DNA of 64,000 bases from Streptomyces lydicus (GTDB taxonomy: Bacteria; Actinomycetota; Actinomycetes; Streptomycetales; Streptomycetaceae): positions 1-64,000 of the forward strand of contig NZ_JNZA01000018.1 in assembly GCF_000717345.1 (NCBI RefSeq), in the 5' to 3' direction. The translations under genes and the position numbers were made by a program. This document shows positions 8,154 to 16,832 of this stretch, piece after piece. The first letter of the stretch is position 1. Each line of letters starts with the position of its first letter. Under the pieces are notes generated by a model. It made no database searches. It was not told the origin of the DNA and saw only the letters and a program-made list of their open reading frames with translations.

Positions 8154-8627
8154 TCACTCGCCTTCCGCGAGGCGCTTGATGGCCGACAGCCGGCTGTCCC
8201 AGGCCGCCGCGACCCGGTCCATCCACCGGGCCGTGACCCCCAGCCGCTCCGGTATGACCCGGTAACGCGCCTCCCGGCCCTCCCGGTGGCCGGCGACCAG
8301 CCCGGCCCGGTCGAGGACGCCGAGGTGTTTGACGATGGCCTGCCGGCTGACCGGGAGTTCGGCCGCGAGGACCGTGGCGGTCGCCTCGCCGTGTGCGGCG
8401 AGGGCGTCGAGTATCCGGCGGCGGGTCGGGTCCGCCAGCGCGGCGAACACCTCCGCCACCGCGTCCGGACCCGCACCCGCCCCGGCCCCCGTCCCCGCAC
8501 CCGAGCCACCCCCAGGGCCCGAGCCCGCCCCCGGTCCCGAGCCGGCCCCACCCCCCGGGCCCGCGCCCGCCCCGGAGCCCGCCCCGGAGTCCGGGCCGGC
8601 CCCGCCCGCTCGTTCGTCCGTCGTCAT
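8154..8627 (-). CDS. ArsR-family winged-helix repressor with low-complexity N-terminus
   Basis: 157 residues. Residues of about 55-150 form a canonical ArsR wHTH (ALADPTRRRILDAL, then LPVSRQAIVKHLGVLDRAGLV). The family variant is the kind paired with SRPBCC/AHSA1 genes, and it has no metal-binding CxC motif. The first 50 residues are an unusual Gly/Ala/Pro/Ser run made of imperfect GSGAGAGPG units, absent from typical relatives. The ATG (8627-8625) overlaps the stop of the SRPBCC gene (8626-8624), so the two are translationally coupled. Autoregulation is likely through the operators at 9155-9207. Confidence 0.87.
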   Translation of the reverse strand: MTTDERAGGAGPDSGAGSGAGAGPGGGAGSGPGAGSGPGGGSGAGTGAGAGAGPDAVAEVFAALADPTRRRILDALAAHGEATATVLAAELPVSRQAIVKHLGVLDRAGLVAGHREGREARYRVIPERLGVTARWMDRVAAAWDSRLSAIKRLAEGE

Positions 8628-9118
8628 GCCGGGAGCTGCTCCGTGTACTGCCTGAGCTTCTTCGTCATCTCGGTCCAGCCGTCGGAGTGGCTCTCGTACC
8701 CGGCGGTCGAGGCCCGCTCCGCCGGGATGGCGATCTCCTCGAATCCGGTCTCCACGACGCGCAGGCGGGTGCCCGCGCCGTCCGGGGTGAGCGTGAACTC
8801 GACGAGCGTGGAGTTGCCCTCGACCGCCACCTCGCCCGGGTGGGCGCTGGCCCAGCGGTACGAGAAGTAGTGCGGCGGGTCCACCTTCACGATCGTGGTG
8901 GGGAACTGGCCGTACTGGCCGTGATCGAGGTGCATGATGCCGCCGGGCCGCAGGTCGACCGGGGTCGGGTCGCCCTGGCCGAACCACGATCCGACGTGCT
9001 CGGGCTCGGTCAGCACTGCCCAGACCCGTTCCACGGGCGCGTCGATGCTGATCTCCCGCTCGATGCGGTTGCGGTCCTCGGCGGTCTCGTCAGCGCTGTG
9101 GGTTCTGTCGGTGCTCAT
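8624..9118 (-). CDS. SRPBCC/AHSA1-family protein
   Basis: 164 residues with the AHSA1/START-like hallmark IEREISIDAPVERVWAVLTEPEHVGSWFG near the N-terminus and a C-terminal amphipathic helix (SHSDGWTEMTKKLRQYTEQL). These helix-grip proteins bind hydrophobic ligands and are typically encoded with an ArsR repressor, as here (4-bp overlap). The ligand is unknown. Transcription starts in the 110-bp gap that carries two ArsR-type palindromes. Confidence 0.87.
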   Translation of the reverse strand: MSTDRTHSADETAEDRNRIEREISIDAPVERVWAVLTEPEHVGSWFGQGDPTPVDLRPGGIMHLDHGQYGQFPTTIVKVDPPHYFSYRWASAHPGEVAVEGNSTLVEFTLTPDGAGTRLRVVETGFEEIAIPAERASTAGYESHSDGWTEMTKKLRQYTEQLPA

Positions 9119-9154
9119 GGGGTGTTCCTCCCTGCCGTGCTCTGGCTTCCCTAC

Positions 9155-9207
9155 GTGCTACCTCATGGTTGCACGTAGGGGTGGGAGGTGCAACCCAACG
9201 GTTGCGC
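9155..9207. promoter_or_regulatory. Two tandem 8-4-8 operators for the SRPBCC-ArsR operon
   Basis: Site 1 is GTGCTACC-TCAT-GGTTGCAC at 9155-9174. Site 2 is GTGCAACC-CAAC-GGTTGCGC at 9188-9207. Each has one mismatch from the ideal palindrome GTGCAACC-N4-GGTTGCAC, and they are 33 bp apart (three helical turns). An outer perfect 10-bp inverted repeat (9149-9158 with 9171-9180) overlaps site 1. The sites lie just upstream of the SRPBCC start at 9118. Confidence 0.65.
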
Positions 9208-9227
9208 ATGCGTCCCGCCGGGACTCG

Positions 9228-9662
9228 TCAGTGAGCCCGGCCCGCGCCCTGTGCCGCCTTCCGTTCCGGACCCCGCACGCGCACCCCATAGGCCGGAACC
9301 GACACTTCCGGATCGTCCAGGCAGTCCCCCGTCGCCAGGTCGAAACGCTGCTTGAGCAGCGGCGATGCCACAAACGGGCGGCCCGCTGCCGAGCCGGTGA
9401 GCCCCCGGGAGAGGACCTGCGCGCCGGTGAACGGGTCCCGGTTGCTGATCGCGTGGATCCGGCCGGCCCGGTCCAGGAAGAGCGCGGCCTGGCTGCCGTC
9501 CGGGAGGAGGGCGGCGACGCCGCGCCCCGGGGTGAGGTCGTCCGGCCCGCAGACCGCGAGCCACCCGCCGTCGGGGCAACGGATCTCGACCGTGCCGGTC
9601 TTCGGATGGGCACCGGCAGGAGCAGGAGCCGTAGCAGTGGTAGCGGTAGCGGTGAGGGTCAT
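9228..9662 (-). CDS. nirD: Nitrite reductase (NADH) small subunit NirD
   Basis: 144 residues with the Rieske-like fold of NirD (VEIRCPDGGWLAVCG, AALFLDRAGRIHAISNRDPF, SPLLKQRFDLATGDCLDDP). The two C-x-H cluster-ligand motifs of true Rieske proteins are absent, as in enterobacterial NirD, so no iron-sulfur cluster is expected. An N-terminal Ala/Thr-rich run of about 20 residues is extra. Its ATG (9662) shares one base with the nirB stop (TGATG), giving a tight nirBD operon. It serves assimilatory reduction of nitrite to ammonium in the cytoplasm. Confidence 0.93.
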   Translation of the reverse strand: MTLTATATTATAPAPAGAHPKTGTVEIRCPDGGWLAVCGPDDLTPGRGVAALLPDGSQAALFLDRAGRIHAISNRDPFTGAQVLSRGLTGSAAGRPFVASPLLKQRFDLATGDCLDDPEVSVPAYGVRVRGPERKAAQGAGRAH

Positions 9663-12283
9663 CAGACGGAGGTTCCTTCCAGGGTGCGTACGGGCAGGGT
9701 CGGGCCGGCCAGCAGCGTCAGATCCGGTTTGACCTGGTCGCGCTCCGGTACGAAGCGGACGGACGGGTCCGGGGCGCCGGGGGCGTTGACGAAGGAGACG
9801 AAGCGGGCCAGCCGCTCGGGGTCGGCGAGCGTCTCGGCCCACTCGTCGCGGTAGTGGGTGACATGGGCGGCCATCAGGGCCTCCAGCTCGTCACACAGTC
9901 CGAGGGAGTCGTGCACGACCACGTCGCGTACGTGGTCGAGGCCGCCCTCGATCCGCTCCAGCCAGGCCGCGGTGCGCTCCAGGCGGTCGGCGGTGCGGAT
10001 GTAGAACATCAGGAAGCGGTCGATCAGCCGGATCAGCTCGGCGTCGCTCAGGTCCTGGGCGAGCAGGTCCGCGTGGCGCGGGCTGGCGCCGCCGTTCCCG
10101 CCGACGTAGAGGTTCCAGCCGTTCGCCGTGGCGATCACCCCGAAGTCCTTGGACTGGGCCTCCGCGCACTCCCGCGCGCAGCCGGAGACCGCCGACTTCA
10201 GCTTGTGCGGGGCGCGCAGCCCCCGGTAGCGCAGCTCCAGTTCGATCGCCATACGGACCGAGTCCTGCACGCCGTAGCGGCACCAGGTCTCGCCGACGCA
10301 CGACTTCACGGTGCGCAGCGCCTTCCCGTAGGCGTGGCCCGACTCGAAGCCCGCCGCCACCAACCGGTCCCAGATGACCGGCAGTTGATCGACCCGGGCG
10401 CCGAACAGGTCGATCCGCTGGCCACCGGTGATCTTGGTGTAGAGGCCGAAGTCGCGCGCCACCTCACCGATGACGATGAGCTTCTCCGGGGTGATCTCGC
10501 CGCCCGGGATGCGGGGGACGATCGAATAGGAGCCGTTCTTCTGCAAGTTGGCGAGGAAGTGGTCGTTGGTGTCCTGGAGCGCCGCCTGCTCACCCTGCAG
10601 GACATAGCCGTCGGCGCCGACCGCCGGCGCGAGTGAGGCGATCACCGAGCCGATCGCCGGCTTGCAGACCTCGCAGCCCTCGCCGCCGCGCGCCTCCTCC
10701 CGGCCGTGCGCGTCCAGCAGCTCGGCGTAGGAGGCGATCCGGCGGACCCGGACGATCTCGTACAGCTCGGCGCGGGTGTGCGGGAAGCAGGCGCACAGGC
10801 CCTGCTCGCCGCTGTCCGGCAGCAGCTTGCCGATCATCTTGACGCAACTGCCGCACCCGGTACCGGCCTTGGTGCAACGCTTCACCTCCGGCAGCGTCTC
10901 GCAGCTCTGGATGGCGTCCTTGGTGACGTTGTGGCAGCTGCAGATCACCGCGTCGCCGGGCAGCGCCTCCGGGCCGAGCGCGGCGGGCGCGCCCGCACCG
11001 GCCGGCAGCACCAGCTGCTCGGGCGCCACCGGGGGCACGCTGCCGGTCAGGGGCCGCAGCATGCCGTACGAGTCGGCGTCGCCGACCAGGACGCCGCCCA
11101 GCAGCTCGCCGGTGGCACCGATCACCAGCTTCTTGTAGACGCCGCTGCGGGCATCGGAGTACACCACGTCCAGACAGCCGTCGGTGGCGCCGTGCGCATC
11201 GCCGAAGGAGGCGACGTCCACCCCCAGCAGCTTGAGCTTGGTGGACAGATCGGCGCCGGTGAAGCCGGGCTGCCGGGCGGCGTCCGGGCCGCCGTGCACC
11301 GCGTCGTCCAGTTGGGCGGCGACCTCGCCGGCCACCACCCGGGCCATGTCGTAGCCCGGTGCGACCAGCCCGTAGACCCGGCCGTCGGCGGCCAGTGCGC
11401 ACTCGCCGATCGCGTACACCGCCGGATCATCGGTACGGCACTGCTCGTCGACGATGATGCCGCCGCGCTGCCCGACCGGCAGCCCGCACTCGCGGGCGAG
11501 CTGGTCGCGGGGGCGGACCCCCGCCGAGAAGACGACCAGGTCGGTTTCGATGCGGGAGTCGTCGGACAGTCCCATCGCGGTCACCGCGCCCGCCTCGTCG
11601 GCGACGATCTCCGTGCCGCCGACGCCGGTGTGCACCTCCAGGCCCATTTCCTCGACCGTTCGGCGCAGGGCCCGGCCGCCGCCCTCGTCGACCTGGAGGG
11701 CCATCAGCCGCGGCGCGAACTCCACGATGTGGGTGCGCAGTCCGAGCCCCTTGAGCGCACCCGCCGCCTCCAGTCCGAGCAGCCCGCCGCCGACCACGAG
11801 CCCGGTGCGGGCGTGCTCGGCGTACTCCTCGATGGCCAGCAGGTCCTCGATGGTGCGGTAGACGAAGCAGCCCTTGCTGTCGCTGCCCGGCACCGGTGGG
11901 ACGAACGGGTACGAGCCGGTGGCCAGCACCAGCGCGTCGTAGCGGACGGTCAGCCCGGAGCGGGCGGTGACCGTGCGGGTGGTGCGGTCGATGGCGGTGG
12001 CCGGGTCGCCGAGGTGCAGCTCGATGCCGTGCCGGGCCAGGAAGTCCGGGTCGACGAGGCTCAGCTCGTCCGGCGTCCGGCCGGCGAAGTAGGAGGTCAG
12101 CTGTACCCGGTCATAGGCCGGCCGGGGTTCTTCACACAGCACGACCACCCGCGCCCGCCCGGTGACCCCGCGGTCGGCCAGCTCCTCCAGGAAGCGCTGG
12201 CCGACCATGCCGTGGCCTATGAGGACGAGGGTCGGGGTGGCGCCTGGGGCGGCGGTGCCGGGGTGCGGGTGCGTGGTGGTCAT
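9662..12283 (-). CDS. nirB: Nitrite reductase (NAD(P)H) large subunit NirB
   Basis: 873 residues, full length. Residues of about 18-300 are the FAD/NAD(P)H pyridine-nucleotide oxidoreductase domain (LVLIGHGMVGQRF; GLVVGGGLLGLEAAGAL). A BFD-type [2Fe-2S] region follows at about 445-485 (CSCHN, then CTKAGTGCGSC). The sulfite/nitrite reductase domain carries the siroheme-[4Fe-4S] cysteines (CVGETWC at about 660, then GCARECAE at about 700). It catalyses six-electron reduction of nitrite to ammonium. It is cotranscribed with nirD and divergent from a two-component sensor kinase 147 bp away; whether that system controls nirBD is not shown by the sequence. Confidence 0.95.
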   Translation of the reverse strand: MTTTHPHPGTAAPGATPTLVLIGHGMVGQRFLEELADRGVTGRARVVVLCEEPRPAYDRVQLTSYFAGRTPDELSLVDPDFLARHGIELHLGDPATAIDRTTRTVTARSGLTVRYDALVLATGSYPFVPPVPGSDSKGCFVYRTIEDLLAIEEYAEHARTGLVVGGGLLGLEAAGALKGLGLRTHIVEFAPRLMALQVDEGGGRALRRTVEEMGLEVHTGVGGTEIVADEAGAVTAMGLSDDSRIETDLVVFSAGVRPRDQLARECGLPVGQRGGIIVDEQCRTDDPAVYAIGECALAADGRVYGLVAPGYDMARVVAGEVAAQLDDAVHGGPDAARQPGFTGADLSTKLKLLGVDVASFGDAHGATDGCLDVVYSDARSGVYKKLVIGATGELLGGVLVGDADSYGMLRPLTGSVPPVAPEQLVLPAGAGAPAALGPEALPGDAVICSCHNVTKDAIQSCETLPEVKRCTKAGTGCGSCVKMIGKLLPDSGEQGLCACFPHTRAELYEIVRVRRIASYAELLDAHGREEARGGEGCEVCKPAIGSVIASLAPAVGADGYVLQGEQAALQDTNDHFLANLQKNGSYSIVPRIPGGEITPEKLIVIGEVARDFGLYTKITGGQRIDLFGARVDQLPVIWDRLVAAGFESGHAYGKALRTVKSCVGETWCRYGVQDSVRMAIELELRYRGLRAPHKLKSAVSGCARECAEAQSKDFGVIATANGWNLYVGGNGGASPRHADLLAQDLSDAELIRLIDRFLMFYIRTADRLERTAAWLERIEGGLDHVRDVVVHDSLGLCDELEALMAAHVTHYRDEWAETLADPERLARFVSFVNAPGAPDPSVRFVPERDQVKPDLTLLAGPTLPVRTLEGTSV

Positions 12284-12417
12284 GTGCGTCAGCGTGCGGC
12301 CCGGCTGTTACCCGCCCGCATCTGTGCTGTTTCCCGTGCGGAACGCTGCCCTCAGTGCGCGGGCGGCGGGCGTGTGAGGGTTCCGGCCCCCGCGCCACGC
12401 CCGCCACCGGCACGCCC

Positions 12418-12423
12418 TACCTT
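12418..12423 (+). promoter_or_regulatory. -10 hexamer for leaderless sensor-kinase transcript
   Basis: TACCTT lies 6 nt before the GTG at 12430, with no Shine-Dalgarno sequence. This spacing puts the transcript start at or next to the start codon, the usual pattern of leaderless Streptomyces mRNAs. No clear -35 is visible. Confidence 0.4.
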
Positions 12424-12429
12424 GATCCC

Positions 12430-13782
12430 GTGCCCCGTCCCCACCGCCCGGCCGCCCTCCCGGCCGTGCTCACCGCGCCCTTCACCCCGCGCAGCCTCGC
12501 CGCCGTGCTGCACGCGGTGACCGCGCTGCCGCTCGCGCTGGCCGGGCTGGTGCTGGTGCCGGCGGGCCTGGCGGTCGGTGCGGTGCTGTCGTGGACGGCG
12601 CTCGGGCCGTGGCTGCTCGCCCTGACCGTACGCGGCGCCCTGGCCCTGGGGAGCACCCAACTCGCCCTGATGCGAGGGCTGTTGGGTGAGTCCGTCGAGC
12701 CTGCCCGGCGGCGCGGCGGGCCCGGAACGGCGGCCGGGCCGTTCGGCTGGCGGCGCGCGGTCCTCGGCGACCCGGCCGGCTGGCGCGCCGTCGCCGCCGC
12801 CGTGCTCGCGCCCCTGACGGCCGTCCTCCCGCTCCTCGCCGTCCTCGTCTGCTACGTGTACGGCCTGCTGGCGCTCGCGCACCCCGTGCTGCGCCACTGG
12901 AACTACGTCACCCTGCGTGCCCGGGACGGCTCCGTACGCCATGTGGGGCTCCAGATCCACGGCGTCGAGTTCGACAGCTGGCCGCGCTGGCTCGTGGTGG
13001 TCGCCGCCGGGGCGGTCCTCGTCCTGCTCGCGCCCCGGCTGGTGCGCCGGGCGGGCGCCCCGCACCGGCTGCTGCTGCGCGCGCTGCTCGGCCCGAGCGC
13101 CGCGGACGCCCGTATCCGCGTCCTGGAGGAGACCCGGGCGCACGCCGTCGACGACGCCGTCGCCACCCTCCGCCGGATCGAACGCGATCTGCACGACGGC
13201 ACCCAGGCCCGCCTGGTCGGCCTCGGCATGCACCTCACCCTCATCCGGGAGCTGATCACCCAGGGCGCCGCCGCCGACCGGCTGCTGGCGGTCGTGGAGA
13301 CCGCACAGGGCAACGCCACGCAGGCCGTCGCCGATCTGCGCCACCTCGTCCGCGGGATCCACCCGCCGGTGCTCGACCAGGGCCTGCAATCCGCGCTGGC
13401 CGGCCTCGCCGCCGACGCGCCGCTGCCGGTCACCGTCCGCGCGGACCTGCTCCGGCGGCCCACCCCCGCCCTGGAATCCATCGCCTACTTCTGCGCCGCC
13501 GAACTGCTCGCCAACGCCGTCAAGCACAGCGGCGCGACGCGGGTGGCGATCGAGGTGCGCACCGACGGCGAGGGCGGCGCGGGGGCCGCTGCGGACCTGG
13601 CGCTGGTCGTGCGCGACGACGGGCGGGGCGGCGCGGTGATCGGCGCGGGCAGCGGACTGACCGGGCTGCTGGGCCGGATTCGTACCGTCGACGGGACGCT
13701 GACCTGCGACAGCCCGAACGGAGGGCCTACGGTGGTCACCGTCCGGCTCCCGTACCCGGACCGCCGCCCCGATCACCGCTAG
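12430..13782 (+). CDS. DesK/NarX-type sensor histidine kinase
   Basis: About 450 residues from GTG 12430. A hydrophobic sensor part (several TM segments within residues 20-220, of the putative-sensor PF13796 type) precedes a HisKA_3 dimerisation helix, RRIERDLHDGTQARLVGLGMHL, with phospho-acceptor His at about 255. A HATPase region follows, with N box CAAELLANAVKHSG, G1 VRDDGRGGA and G2 GSGLTGLLGRI. It autophosphorylates and passes phosphate to the response regulator encoded 11 bp downstream. The signal is unknown. The divergent neighbour is nirB. Confidence 0.9.
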   Translation: MPRPHRPAALPAVLTAPFTPRSLAAVLHAVTALPLALAGLVLVPAGLAVGAVLSWTALGPWLLALTVRGALALGSTQLALMRGLLGESVEPARRRGGPGTAAGPFGWRRAVLGDPAGWRAVAAAVLAPLTAVLPLLAVLVCYVYGLLALAHPVLRHWNYVTLRARDGSVRHVGLQIHGVEFDSWPRWLVVVAAGAVLVLLAPRLVRRAGAPHRLLLRALLGPSAADARIRVLEETRAHAVDDAVATLRRIERDLHDGTQARLVGLGMHLTLIRELITQGAAADRLLAVVETAQGNATQAVADLRHLVRGIHPPVLDQGLQSALAGLAADAPLPVTVRADLLRRPTPALESIAYFCAAELLANAVKHSGATRVAIEVRTDGEGGAGAAADLALVVRDDGRGGAVIGAGSGLTGLLGRIRTVDGTLTCDSPNGGPTVVTVRLPYPDRRPDHR

Positions 13783-13793
13783 AGGCAGGGACC

Positions 13794-14453
13794 ATGCGCG
13801 TCGTCATCGCTGAGGACTCCGCGATCCTGCGGGACGGCCTGGCGCAACTCCTGGAGCTGCGCGGGGCGGAGGTGGTGGCGGCCGTCGCGGACGCCGAGAG
13901 CCTGCTCGTCGCCGTCGCCGCCCACCGGCCGGACGCCGCCGTCGTCGACATCCGGCTGCCGCCCGGCCATACGGACGAGGGCCTGCGGGCCGCCGTCGCG
14001 CTGCGCCGCGACCACCCCGAAACCGGCGTACTGATCTTCTCCCAGTATGTGGAGACCGCCTACGCGGACCGGCTGTTCGGCGCGGGCTTCGCCGGCGTCG
14101 GCTACCTCCTCAAGGAACGCGTGGTGGACATCGGGGAGTTCGTCGACGCCCTGCGGCGGGTCGCGGCCGGCGGCACCGCGCTCGACCCGGACGTGGTCTC
14201 CCAGCTGTTCACCGCGAGCCGCCGGGCCGGTGCGCTGGACGCCCTGACCCCGCGCGAGCGCGAGGTGCTGGCCCTGATGGCGCAGGGCCGCACCAACCAG
14301 TCCATCGCCTCGGCCCTGACCGTCACCGAGCGCGCGGTCGAGAAGCACATCGCCCACGTCTTCGGCAAGCTCGACCTGCCGCCCTCGGAGACCGGCCACC
14401 GCCGGGTGCTGGCCGTGCTGCGCTACCTGGAGAGCGAACGGGCCGGGGGCTGA
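13794..14453 (+). CDS. NarL/LuxR-family response regulator
   Basis: 219 residues. The receiver domain has acidic pocket E7/D8, phospho-acceptor D52 (AVVDIRLPP) and a K in YLLKE. A LuxR-type HTH sits at about 146-205 (LTPREREVLALMAQGRTNQSIASALTVTE, then VEKHIAHVFGKLDL). It follows the kinase gene by 11 bp with AGAGGCAGGGACC as ribosome site, so the two form one operon ending at the palindrome 14460-14489. Targets are not identifiable from the sequence. Confidence 0.93.
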   Translation: MRVVIAEDSAILRDGLAQLLELRGAEVVAAVADAESLLVAVAAHRPDAAVVDIRLPPGHTDEGLRAAVALRRDHPETGVLIFSQYVETAYADRLFGAGFAGVGYLLKERVVDIGEFVDALRRVAAGGTALDPDVVSQLFTASRRAGALDALTPREREVLALMAQGRTNQSIASALTVTERAVEKHIAHVFGKLDLPPSETGHRRVLAVLRYLESERAGG

Positions 14454-14459
14454 CGGGCC

Positions 14460-14489
14460 GGCCGGGCCCGCCCCGGGGCGGGCCCGGCC
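14460..14489. terminator. Perfect 30-bp GC palindrome between convergent genes
   Basis: Arms 14460-14474 (GGCCGGGCCCGCCCC) and 14475-14489 are exact inverse complements with no loop bases. It lies between the convergent response-regulator and glycosidase-like genes, so it can act as a bidirectional terminator. There is no T-run, as is normal in Streptomyces. Confidence 0.65.
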
Positions 14490-14505
14490 CCCGCGCACGA
14501 CGTGC

Positions 14506-16545
14506 TCAGAAGCGCAGCCGGCCGTCCGGGCCGGCGGTGGGGCACAGCCGGCGCGGCGCGCTGTCGGTGCGGAGCCGGGCCTCGACGCAGCCGCCCGGCA
14601 GGCCGTCGTGGGCCGTGCTGCCGAAGTTGGCGGTCACGGTGAGCGTGCCGTGGCCGAAGACCGTGCGCTGGACGGTGCGGTCGTCGGTCAGCCGGCGGAA
14701 CGAGGTCATCGGCTCGGTGCCGGCGGCGCGGTGCAGCGGCGCGAAGTACTTCTGCAGCGTGGCGAGTTCCGGCCCGTTCTTGGCAAGGGTCGGGCCGTCG
14801 AGGACGTAGTTGAGCGGGGTGTTGTACAGCATGGCGAGCAGCGCGCGGGTGCTCTTCTGCTCCGGCAGCTTCTCGTACGACAGCTCCCAGCGCTCGGCGT
14901 TGACCAGCGAGCCGTGCAGCGCCGTCTCGTACAGCGGTGCGCGGTACTTCGGGTCGTACATCGCGGTGGCCAGGTCGGCGGGCAGGCGGACCGGCTTGAA
15001 GAACGTCCTCGGGGCGTTCTGCGGGTAGTAGCCGCCCCAGGTCTGCTTGTCGCGCTCCAGCTTCCACAGGCCGTCGGCGACCGGGGTGCCCGAGCCGTGG
15101 TCGAAGGCCAGCACCCGGTTCGCCCAGGGCTGGGCGGACTCCGAGCCGAGGACCAGGTGCTGGGACAGGCGCTCCATACGGGCCAGGCGGTACCTGCGGT
15201 CGTCCGCCTTGGTCATCCGGTGGCCGGCCCCGTGGTCGCGGAAGAGCTCACCCGTCGCGTCGACATCGAGGAAGTAGCTGTCCGCCCCGTTGGCGACCAT
15301 CGTGCGGGTGCGGTCGGCGAGGTAGTGCTTGCCCGGTTCGGCCTGCTCGAAGGCGCGGGAGCTGAGATAGCAGCCGCGACCGCCGAACCCGGTCTCCGGA
15401 GTGCCGTCCGCCTTCCGCACGCAGAAGTCGGGGTAGACCCGGCCGGGCCAGGCCGAGGTGGGGCTGTCGGCGGTCTTGGGGTCCTGCCCGTTGGCGAAGG
15501 AGTCGTACGGCCCGACGAGATAGCCCGCCTTCTTGGCGGCGCGCACCGCGGCGGCGTCCATCGGGCCGGGCCCGGCGTCGTAACCGAGCCACATCCGGTC
15601 CACGCCGAGCTGCCGGAGCTTGCCGATGCCGGCGGCGGTACGGGCGTCGCCCCACACGTAGGCGTGGAAGGCGCCGAGCAGCTCGGCGTTGGCGGGGTGC
15701 TTCCGGATCTTCTCGCGCAGGCTGCCGAGCCGGCCGCGCTGGGAGAGGTACGCGCGGTAGTCGGCGGCGGGGGCGACCGGGTTGCCGTCGGTGAGGGCGA
15801 AGGTGACGTCGTAGTCGCGGGTGCCCTCCCCGGCGTCGAAGGCGTGCGCGGCGGTGGCGCGCAGCCGGCCCCCGGCGGAGCTGAAGCGCAGCGAGGTGCC
15901 GAGGTCGGTGGGGGTGAGGTAGCTGACGCCGTGCCCGCCGCGGGAGCCGCCCGTCGCGCCGCCCATGGTGTACCCCCACAACGGCAGGGCGAGATCGGCG
16001 CCCACGTCGACGGTGCTGCCGGCCAGCCCGGCCCTGGGCGAGTTCCAGAATGCGTCCCGTACGGGGATGTCCAGGCCCTCCCCGCGCGGCAGCTGGACGG
16101 CCGAGGCGGTGCGGTCGGTGCCGGTCACCGGCCAGTTGACCGACCCGTCGCGGTCCGATCGCAGCCTGATCCGCAGCCGCCCGTGGTCGGTTCCGGCCGT
16201 CACGCTCAGCCCCTTGGCGGGGTAGCTCCAGCGCGCGCCGTCGGCGGTACGGGTCACCGGCCCCGGCCGGCCGAGTCCGTCCCCGGCGGCCGCCTCGGAG
16301 AGCAGCAGCAGCCGCCCGTCGCCGGCCCGCGCGCTCACCGCGAGGGAGTCGGTGTCGACGACGGCGGTGCCGCCGGCGACCGGCAGTTCGAGCCGGCTGC
16401 CCTTGAGGGTGCCGGCGGCGGCGCTGTCACATCCCGTGACGCCGAGCGCCGTCGCGGCGAGCGCGAGGGAGAGGGCAAGCGCGCGGGTGGTGACGCTTCG
16501 GCTATCGCCCTTGCCCGTAAGGGACTTGAGGAGGTCAGAGGTCAT
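14506..16545 (-). CDS. Secreted lipoprotein with glycoside-hydrolase-like (beta/alpha)8 barrel
   Basis: 679 residues. The signal peptide ends in a lipobox (ALGVTGC, Cys at about 39), so the protein should be anchored outside the membrane. The N-terminal half is beta-sandwich-like. From about residue 280 the pattern ELLGAFHAYVWGDARTA, LGVDRMWLGYDAG, GYLVGPYDSFANG and DSYFLDVDATGELFRDHG looks like a GH101/GH31-like barrel, with the Asp of FLDVDATG as candidate nucleophile. The substrate is probably an extracellular glycan but is not assignable. It is convergent with the two-component operon, and an 11-bp direct repeat lies just upstream. Confidence 0.72.
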   Translation of the reverse strand: MTSDLLKSLTGKGDSRSVTTRALALSLALAATALGVTGCDSAAAGTLKGSRLELPVAGGTAVVDTDSLAVSARAGDGRLLLLSEAAAGDGLGRPGPVTRTADGARWSYPAKGLSVTAGTDHGRLRIRLRSDRDGSVNWPVTGTDRTASAVQLPRGEGLDIPVRDAFWNSPRAGLAGSTVDVGADLALPLWGYTMGGATGGSRGGHGVSYLTPTDLGTSLRFSSAGGRLRATAAHAFDAGEGTRDYDVTFALTDGNPVAPAADYRAYLSQRGRLGSLREKIRKHPANAELLGAFHAYVWGDARTAAGIGKLRQLGVDRMWLGYDAGPGPMDAAAVRAAKKAGYLVGPYDSFANGQDPKTADSPTSAWPGRVYPDFCVRKADGTPETGFGGRGCYLSSRAFEQAEPGKHYLADRTRTMVANGADSYFLDVDATGELFRDHGAGHRMTKADDRRYRLARMERLSQHLVLGSESAQPWANRVLAFDHGSGTPVADGLWKLERDKQTWGGYYPQNAPRTFFKPVRLPADLATAMYDPKYRAPLYETALHGSLVNAERWELSYEKLPEQKSTRALLAMLYNTPLNYVLDGPTLAKNGPELATLQKYFAPLHRAAGTEPMTSFRRLTDDRTVQRTVFGHGTLTVTANFGSTAHDGLPGGCVEARLRTDSAPRRLCPTAGPDGRLRF

Positions 16546-16549
16546 GGGG

Positions 16550-16586
16550 ACTGGATAGTCCCGGGGTCTAAGAGGGTTCTAAGAGG
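16550..16586 (-). promoter_or_regulatory. 11-bp direct repeat upstream of glycosidase lipoprotein
   Basis: TCTAAGAGG occurs at 16567-16575 and 16578-16586 (CCTCTTAGA on the coding strand), 11 bp apart, starting 22 bp upstream of the ATG. A weak -10-like GACTAT lies between the repeats and the start. Tandem half-sites one helical turn apart next to a promoter suggest binding by an OmpR-type response regulator. Confidence 0.4.
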
Positions 16587-16832
16587 CGCGACCCGTTCGG
16601 CCCCTCGATTCGCGCCGCCCCGCACCGGTGAGCGAGGGCGGATCGGGCCGTCGCGCCCGCTGCGGGGCGAACTTCCACGTGCTGGGTTAGCCTCGACCCG
16701 GAACGGACATTACGGTCATTTTACGGAAGCCCGGTGAGGTGGGCGCGGCTCCTGGGTGGGCGGGTGTCCGAGGTCCCGGCGCCCTCTCCGGCGCGCCGAG
16801 GGCATTCGCCTGCTGCGATGGAGGAGTTCGTC

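Noticed and set aside
9228..12283. Iron-sulfur Rieske domain in NirD
   Set aside because: Rieske fold is present but both cluster-ligand Cys/His motifs are missing, as in enteric NirD.
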